From positions 1-7,356 of the forward strand of contig JAGAIH010000251.1 of the NCBI GenBank assembly GCA_017626655.1: a DNA stretch of 7,356 bases. The letters are read 5' to 3'. Shown here piece by piece: positions 4,803-7,356 of the stretch. Numbering within the stretch: position 1 is the first letter of the stretch; each line of letters starts with the position of its first letter. Origin of the DNA: Clostridia bacterium (GTDB lineage: Bacteria > Bacillota_A > Clostridia > Oscillospirales > CAG-272). Both the position numbers and the translations under genes were made by a program. A model generated the notes under the pieces. The model saw nothing but the letters and a program-made list of their open reading frames with translations. It was not told the DNA's origin and did no database searches.

Positions 4803-6293
4803 ATGATGAAAAAACTTCTCTGTGTACTGCTGGCCGTTTTCATGATGGTCGGCACGCTGGCTTCCTGCGCGATAGACGGCGATACCGAGGATACCACCGT
4901 CGGTGGTACGGTCGCCGGCTCCAACGTAGAGAGCGAGACCCGCGAGCCCCTGGAGGTCCCCGACACCCGCTACGACGGCAAGGAGCTTTGCTTTTTGACC
5001 CGTGACGAGGGTGAGTGGTCCACTCTGGAGATCTTCGCCGAGGATCAGACCACCGATTCCGACAACATCAGCACCGCCGTGTTTGAGCGTAACGACCGTA
5101 TCCTCCAGAACTACGGCGTCACCATCACCGAGCTGAAGAAGCCCACCGGCGAGCATCACAACTCCCTGACCAACGAGGTCGCCGCTCCTACGGGCGACTT
5201 CATGGCTGTCGTCACCAACACCGTCAATTCCGCTTCCTTCGCCACCAACGGCTACCTGTGGAATCTGAATTCCGACGAGATCGAGTTCATGGATTTTGAG
5301 AAGCCCTGGTGGGACACCAACATGGCTCACGGTATGTCCATTGACGACCGTCTGTACTTCGCTACGGGCGATCTGCTGACCTCGGATAACGACGCCACCT
5401 TCATCATCATGTTCAACAAGCAGATCGTCAAGGATTGCAACATCCCCGATCTGTACGCCCTGGTCGAGAACAACGAGTGGACCATGGACAAGTTCTACGA
5501 GTACGAGCAGCTGGCTGTCCAGGATAAGAACGGCGACGGCAAGCTGTCCTACGATTCGGATATCGCCGGCCTGGCCTACACCGGTGACGTTCCCTACTGC
5601 ATGCTCTTCGGCGGCGGCGTGACCATGTGTACCAAGGATGAGACCGACACCCCCATCTACGAGCTGGACGTCGAGCTGGCGCAGAATATCGCCGACAAGG
5701 GTCAGCTGATCTTTGCCAAGGATCTGACCGTGGATCTGAACAACCCCGGCGACGGCTCCAACGTGGTGGATGCAGGTAAGAAGGCATTCGGCGAGAACCA
5801 CGCTCTGTTCATGGGCGAGGTCATGCAGTGCGTCACCCGTATGCGCGGCTACGACGTAGACTTCGGTATCCTGCCTTACCCCATGTACAACGCACAGCAG
5901 GGCGCTTACTACTCCATGATGCACCTCACCGCCTCCTGCGTCTCCATCCCCAAGAGTGTCAGCGGCGACGACCTGGTCATGGTCAACTCCATTATCGAGG
6001 CCATGGCGTACCATTCTATGGACACCCTGACCGAGCAGTACTACGAGATCAACCTGAAGACCAAGGGCGCCAAGGACGAGCAGTCCGGCCCCATGATCGA
6101 CAAGATCCTTTCCAACCGCGCCTGCGACCTGTCCTACTACTACCAGTGGGGCTCCAACGCCTTCGGTTCTCTGGCCTCCTGCCTGCTGCCCACCGGCGGT
6201 AAGGGCGTGGCCTCCCAGACCAAGCGCTTCAAGACCTCCATTGAGAGAAGCATCGCTCAGCTTCAGAAGGCTATGGATAAGTTCGATCAGTAA
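4803..6293 (+). CDS. ABC transporter substrate-binding lipoprotein, sugar type (family 1)
   Basis: This 496-residue protein starts with a lipoprotein signal peptide: K3-K4, a hydrophobic stretch (5-18), and the lipobox L19-A20-S21-C22, where the cysteine would be lipidated and anchored on the outer face of the membrane. A low-complexity acidic/threonine linker (about 23-50) leads to the binding domain. Size, overall pattern (an ERND..L.NYGV segment near the start, NNEWTMDKFYEYEQLAVQDK, SIPKSVSGDDL in the C-terminal lobe) and a DKNGDGKLSYDSD loop at 241-253 fit family 1 extracellular solute-binding proteins, which deliver sugars or glycans to ABC importers. That loop resembles a calcium-binding EF-hand/dockerin loop, a known feature in this family. 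The ligand cannot be told. AGGAGG (4789-4794) lies 8 bases before the first of two adjacent ATG codons, favouring 4803. Own promoter and terminator, with no permease or ATPase beside it: an orphan binding protein here. Codon bias suggests high expression. Confidence 0.88.
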   Translation: MMKKLLCVLLAVFMMVGTLASCAIDGDTEDTTVGGTVAGSNVESETREPLEVPDTRYDGKELCFLTRDEGEWSTLEIFAEDQTTDSDNISTAVFERNDRILQNYGVTITELKKPTGEHHNSLTNEVAAPTGDFMAVVTNTVNSASFATNGYLWNLNSDEIEFMDFEKPWWDTNMAHGMSIDDRLYFATGDLLTSDNDATFIIMFNKQIVKDCNIPDLYALVENNEWTMDKFYEYEQLAVQDKNGDGKLSYDSDIAGLAYTGDVPYCMLFGGGVTMCTKDETDTPIYELDVELAQNIADKGQLIFAKDLTVDLNNPGDGSNVVDAGKKAFGENHALFMGEVMQCVTRMRGYDVDFGILPYPMYNAQQGAYYSMMHLTASCVSIPKSVSGDDLVMVNSIIEAMAYHSMDTLTEQYYEINLKTKGAKDEQSGPMIDKILSNRACDLSYYYQWGSNAFGSLASCLLPTGGKGVASQTKRFKTSIERSIAQLQKAMDKFDQ

Positions 6294-6307
6294 TTCCCTA
6301 TCTACTT

Positions 6308-6341
6308 ACACCTCCGTTCCTCGGAACGGGGGTGTTTTTTT
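6308..6341 (+). terminator. Rho-independent terminator of the lipoprotein gene
   Basis: A 12-bp stem (6308-6319 with 6324-6335, one T-G pair) closes a CTCG loop and is followed by a run of T (6335-6341). It begins 14 bases after the stop codon. Confidence 0.93.
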
Positions 6342-6347
6342 GGACAT

Positions 6348-6384
6348 AAAAAGAGCCTCGGCCACGCCGAAGCTCTTCTTTTTT
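6348..6384 (-). terminator. Terminator of purC, possibly bidirectional
   Basis: A 12-bp stem (6351-6362 with 6366-6377, one mismatch-like G-T position when read as RNA) has a 3-base loop. On the minus strand it follows the purC stop by about 20 bases and is followed by T. On the plus strand a T run (6379-6384) also follows, so it may back up the lipoprotein terminator just before it. Confidence 0.88.
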
Positions 6385-6397
6385 GTCAGTTCTTCAA

Positions 6398-7099
6398 TTA
6401 TCTGTTCAGGATCAGCTTGGTCAGCTCCACGGGCTCCACGATGGTATCGCCCTTGTAGACGCGCATATTGCCGGAGGCGATCTCGTCGATCAGCACCACC
6501 TCGCCGTCCTTGGTGTAACCGAACTCGAACTTGATGTCCCAGAGATCCAGGCCGATGGTCTTGAGATCGTCAGCGACAATTTTGGTGATAGCGATGGTCT
6601 GCTTCTTCATGGTCTCGAACATCTCGGGAGTCATGACGCCCAGCACGGCCAGACCCTCGCCGGTGACCAGGGGATCGCCCTTCTCGTCGTTCTTGAAGGT
6701 GCACTCCACGTAGCCGCCCTCGCTGCGGGGGCCGTTCTTGATGTACTCGCCGTATCGGCGGATGAAGCTGCCGGTGGCCACCAGACGGCAGATGACCTCC
6801 AGGCCGTTACCGCCCTGAGCCTTACCGAAGTTCTGCGCGGGCAGGACCTCCATGGTGGCGTTCTCCACGTCGGCGGAGATGTAGTGAGTCTTGATGCCCG
6901 CGGCCTTCAGCATCTCGAAGTAGTACACAGAGGTCTGAAGATTGGCCTTGCCAATGCCCTCGATGGTCAGTCCCACAGAGTTCTCACCGGGATCGAACAC
7001 GCCGTCCTTACCGGTACAATCGTCCTTGAACTTGAGCAGTACGTTGCCGTTCTCCAGCTCGTACACATCCTTGGTCTTGCCTGCGTAAATCTTTTTCAT
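6398..7099 (-). CDS. purC: Phosphoribosylaminoimidazole-succinocarboxamide (SAICAR) synthase
   Basis: This cytoplasmic enzyme joins CAIR and aspartate with ATP to make SAICAR in purine synthesis. Motifs in order: [10 protein letters not shown] (4-13), the nucleotide-binding start; [10 protein letters not shown] (24-33); [17 protein letters not shown] (101-117), matching the family's VVRN..AGS..KR.G block; and [20 protein letters not shown] (188-207), followed by SGNMRVY. At 233 residues it is complete and close to the usual 235-240, and the [11 protein letters not shown] ending in place of DE.SPD..R.W marks a variant subgroup I associate with anaerobic Firmicutes. It ends soon after, at ELTKLILNR. 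The start is set by AAAGGAG (7107-7113), 7 bases upstream. Neighbouring pur genes are not visible, apart from the unknown fragment upstream at the window edge; purC has its own promoter, so it may be transcribed alone. Confidence 0.95.
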   Translation of the reverse strand: MKKIYAGKTKDVYELENGNVLLKFKDDCTGKDGVFDPGENSVGLTIEGIGKANLQTSVYYFEMLKAAGIKTHYISADVENATMEVLPAQNFGKAQGGNGLEVICRLVATGSFIRRYGEYIKNGPRSEGGYVECTFKNDEKGDPLVTGEGLAVLGVMTPEMFETMKKQTIAITKIVADDLKTIGLDLWDIKFEFGYTKDGEVVLIDEIASGNMRVYKGDTIVEPVELTKLILNR

Positions 7100-7130
7100 G
7101 ATCCTGCTCCTTTAGCAAAATGGATTATCA

Positions 7131-7181
7131 AGATCCTCGGACGCCCGGCGCTTCTTCGCACCGACGGGGGCTTTTGGATCT
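7131..7181 (-). other. Structured 5' leader of purC
   Basis: In the minus-strand transcript AGATCC (opposite 7176-7181) can pair with GGATCT (opposite 7131-7136), enclosing a second hairpin formed by bases 7146-7151 and 7158-7163 with a 6-base loop. The leader is about 80 bases. I do not recognise a purine riboswitch or other known class; the pairings are by eye. Confidence 0.35.
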
Positions 7182-7189
7182 ACCCGATT

Positions 7190-7218
7190 ATTATATCACT
7201 ATTTTCGGATATTTGCAA
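7190..7218 (-). promoter_or_regulatory. Sigma-A promoter of purC
   Basis: On the minus strand TTGCAA (7213-7218), a 17-base spacer and TATAAT (7190-7195), with TGA directly before the -10 box as an extended -10. The upstream region (7219-7281) is AT-rich and has no obvious terminator for the preceding gene. Confidence 0.85.
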
Positions 7219-7281
7219 TATTTTTGTTGAATAAATATGAAGTTTCGCGGAAAAAAGTTTTTATATATTTTGCAAAATTGA

Positions 7282-7356
7282 TTACAGCAACGGCACGCCC
7301 GCGGCCTCGCAGGCGGCCACGGTGTCGGCGTCCCAGATGGAGGACTGGACCTCACC
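7282..7356 (-). CDS. C-terminal end of an unidentified protein, partial
   Basis: On the minus strand a frame open to the window edge gives 24 residues and then TAA at 7282-7284, ending in a VAACEAAGVPLL stretch. GC-rich, C/G-ending codons that stop exactly where the AT-rich intergenic sequence begins support a real gene. The D.DTVAACEAAGVPL pattern faintly recalls the C-terminal D..VI.A....G.. segment of purine formyltransferases (PurH type), which would fit a gene beside purC, but the F.G.R.F.H ending of that family is absent. I therefore do not assign it. Confidence 0.55.
   Translation of the reverse strand, partial: GEVQSSIWDADTVAACEAAGVPLL

Noticed and set aside
4611..6014. 467-codon minus-strand open frame across the lipoprotein gene, starting in the tandem array
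   Set aside because: It lies opposite a well-supported lipoprotein gene and runs through a terminator and the repeat array, which merely yields a VIS tripeptide repeat.
7100..7189. Known purine riboswitch upstream of purC
   Set aside because: The conserved core and three-helix layout of that class could not be found in the leader.
6383..7234. 283-codon plus-strand open frame across purC
   Set aside because: It is antisense to complete purC and runs into the purC promoter and terminator.
7267..7278. ATTTTGCAAAAT palindrome as terminator of the right-edge gene
   Set aside because: The stem is short and AT-only apart from the centre, and no adjoining T tract follows it directly; support is too weak.

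Overview
The window looks like chromosome from a GC-rich anaerobic Firmicute, most likely an uncultured gut-type member of the Clostridia. The evidence is indirect: strong AGGAGG-type ribosome binding sites, sigma-A promoters with 17-base spacers, a Clostridia-style sugar-type ABC lipoprotein, a short PurC, and a PflX-type radical SAM protein. No marker gene is present to fix the taxon. All placements rest on motifs read by eye.

Left part (1-1940). The window opens with the 3' end of a plus-strand gene of the Anabaena sensory rhodopsin transducer (ASRT) family and its strong terminator. The next 300 bases lack genes but hold a 138-bp element with perfect 25-bp inverted arms. Each arm has the GTAG-plus-palindrome layout of a REP sequence, so the pair resembles a REPIN. 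Two minus-strand genes follow: a small one-helix membrane-anchored or secreted protein of unknown role (488-862), and a PflX-like radical SAM protein (965-1867). A double TTCGCGAA palindrome lies between them.

Centre (1911-4717). Back-to-back promoters drive the radical SAM gene leftward and cinA rightward. The cinA promoter matches the sigma-A consensus exactly. cinA (competence/damage-inducible protein with nicotinamide-nucleotide amidase domain) is followed by pfkA (ATP-dependent 6-phosphofructokinase), probably in one transcript. The pfkA stop codon lies inside the first unit of an 86-bp tandem array (5 x 10 bp, then 4 x 9 bp, each unit with GATATC), followed by a strong terminator.

Right part (4723-7356). 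A gene with its own promoter and terminator encodes a large sugar-type ABC substrate-binding lipoprotein, with no permease or ATPase beside it. It converges on purC (SAICAR synthetase, minus strand); two terminators separate them. purC has its own promoter and a structured leader. The last 75 bases hold the C-terminal end of an unidentified minus-strand gene.

The genes are mostly independent transcription units for central metabolism (glycolysis, purine synthesis, pyridine nucleotide salvage) and nutrient capture. I see no defence system, prophage, CRISPR array or secondary-metabolite cluster. The less ordinary signals are non-coding: the REPIN-like element, the GATATC array, and the palindrome at 920-941.
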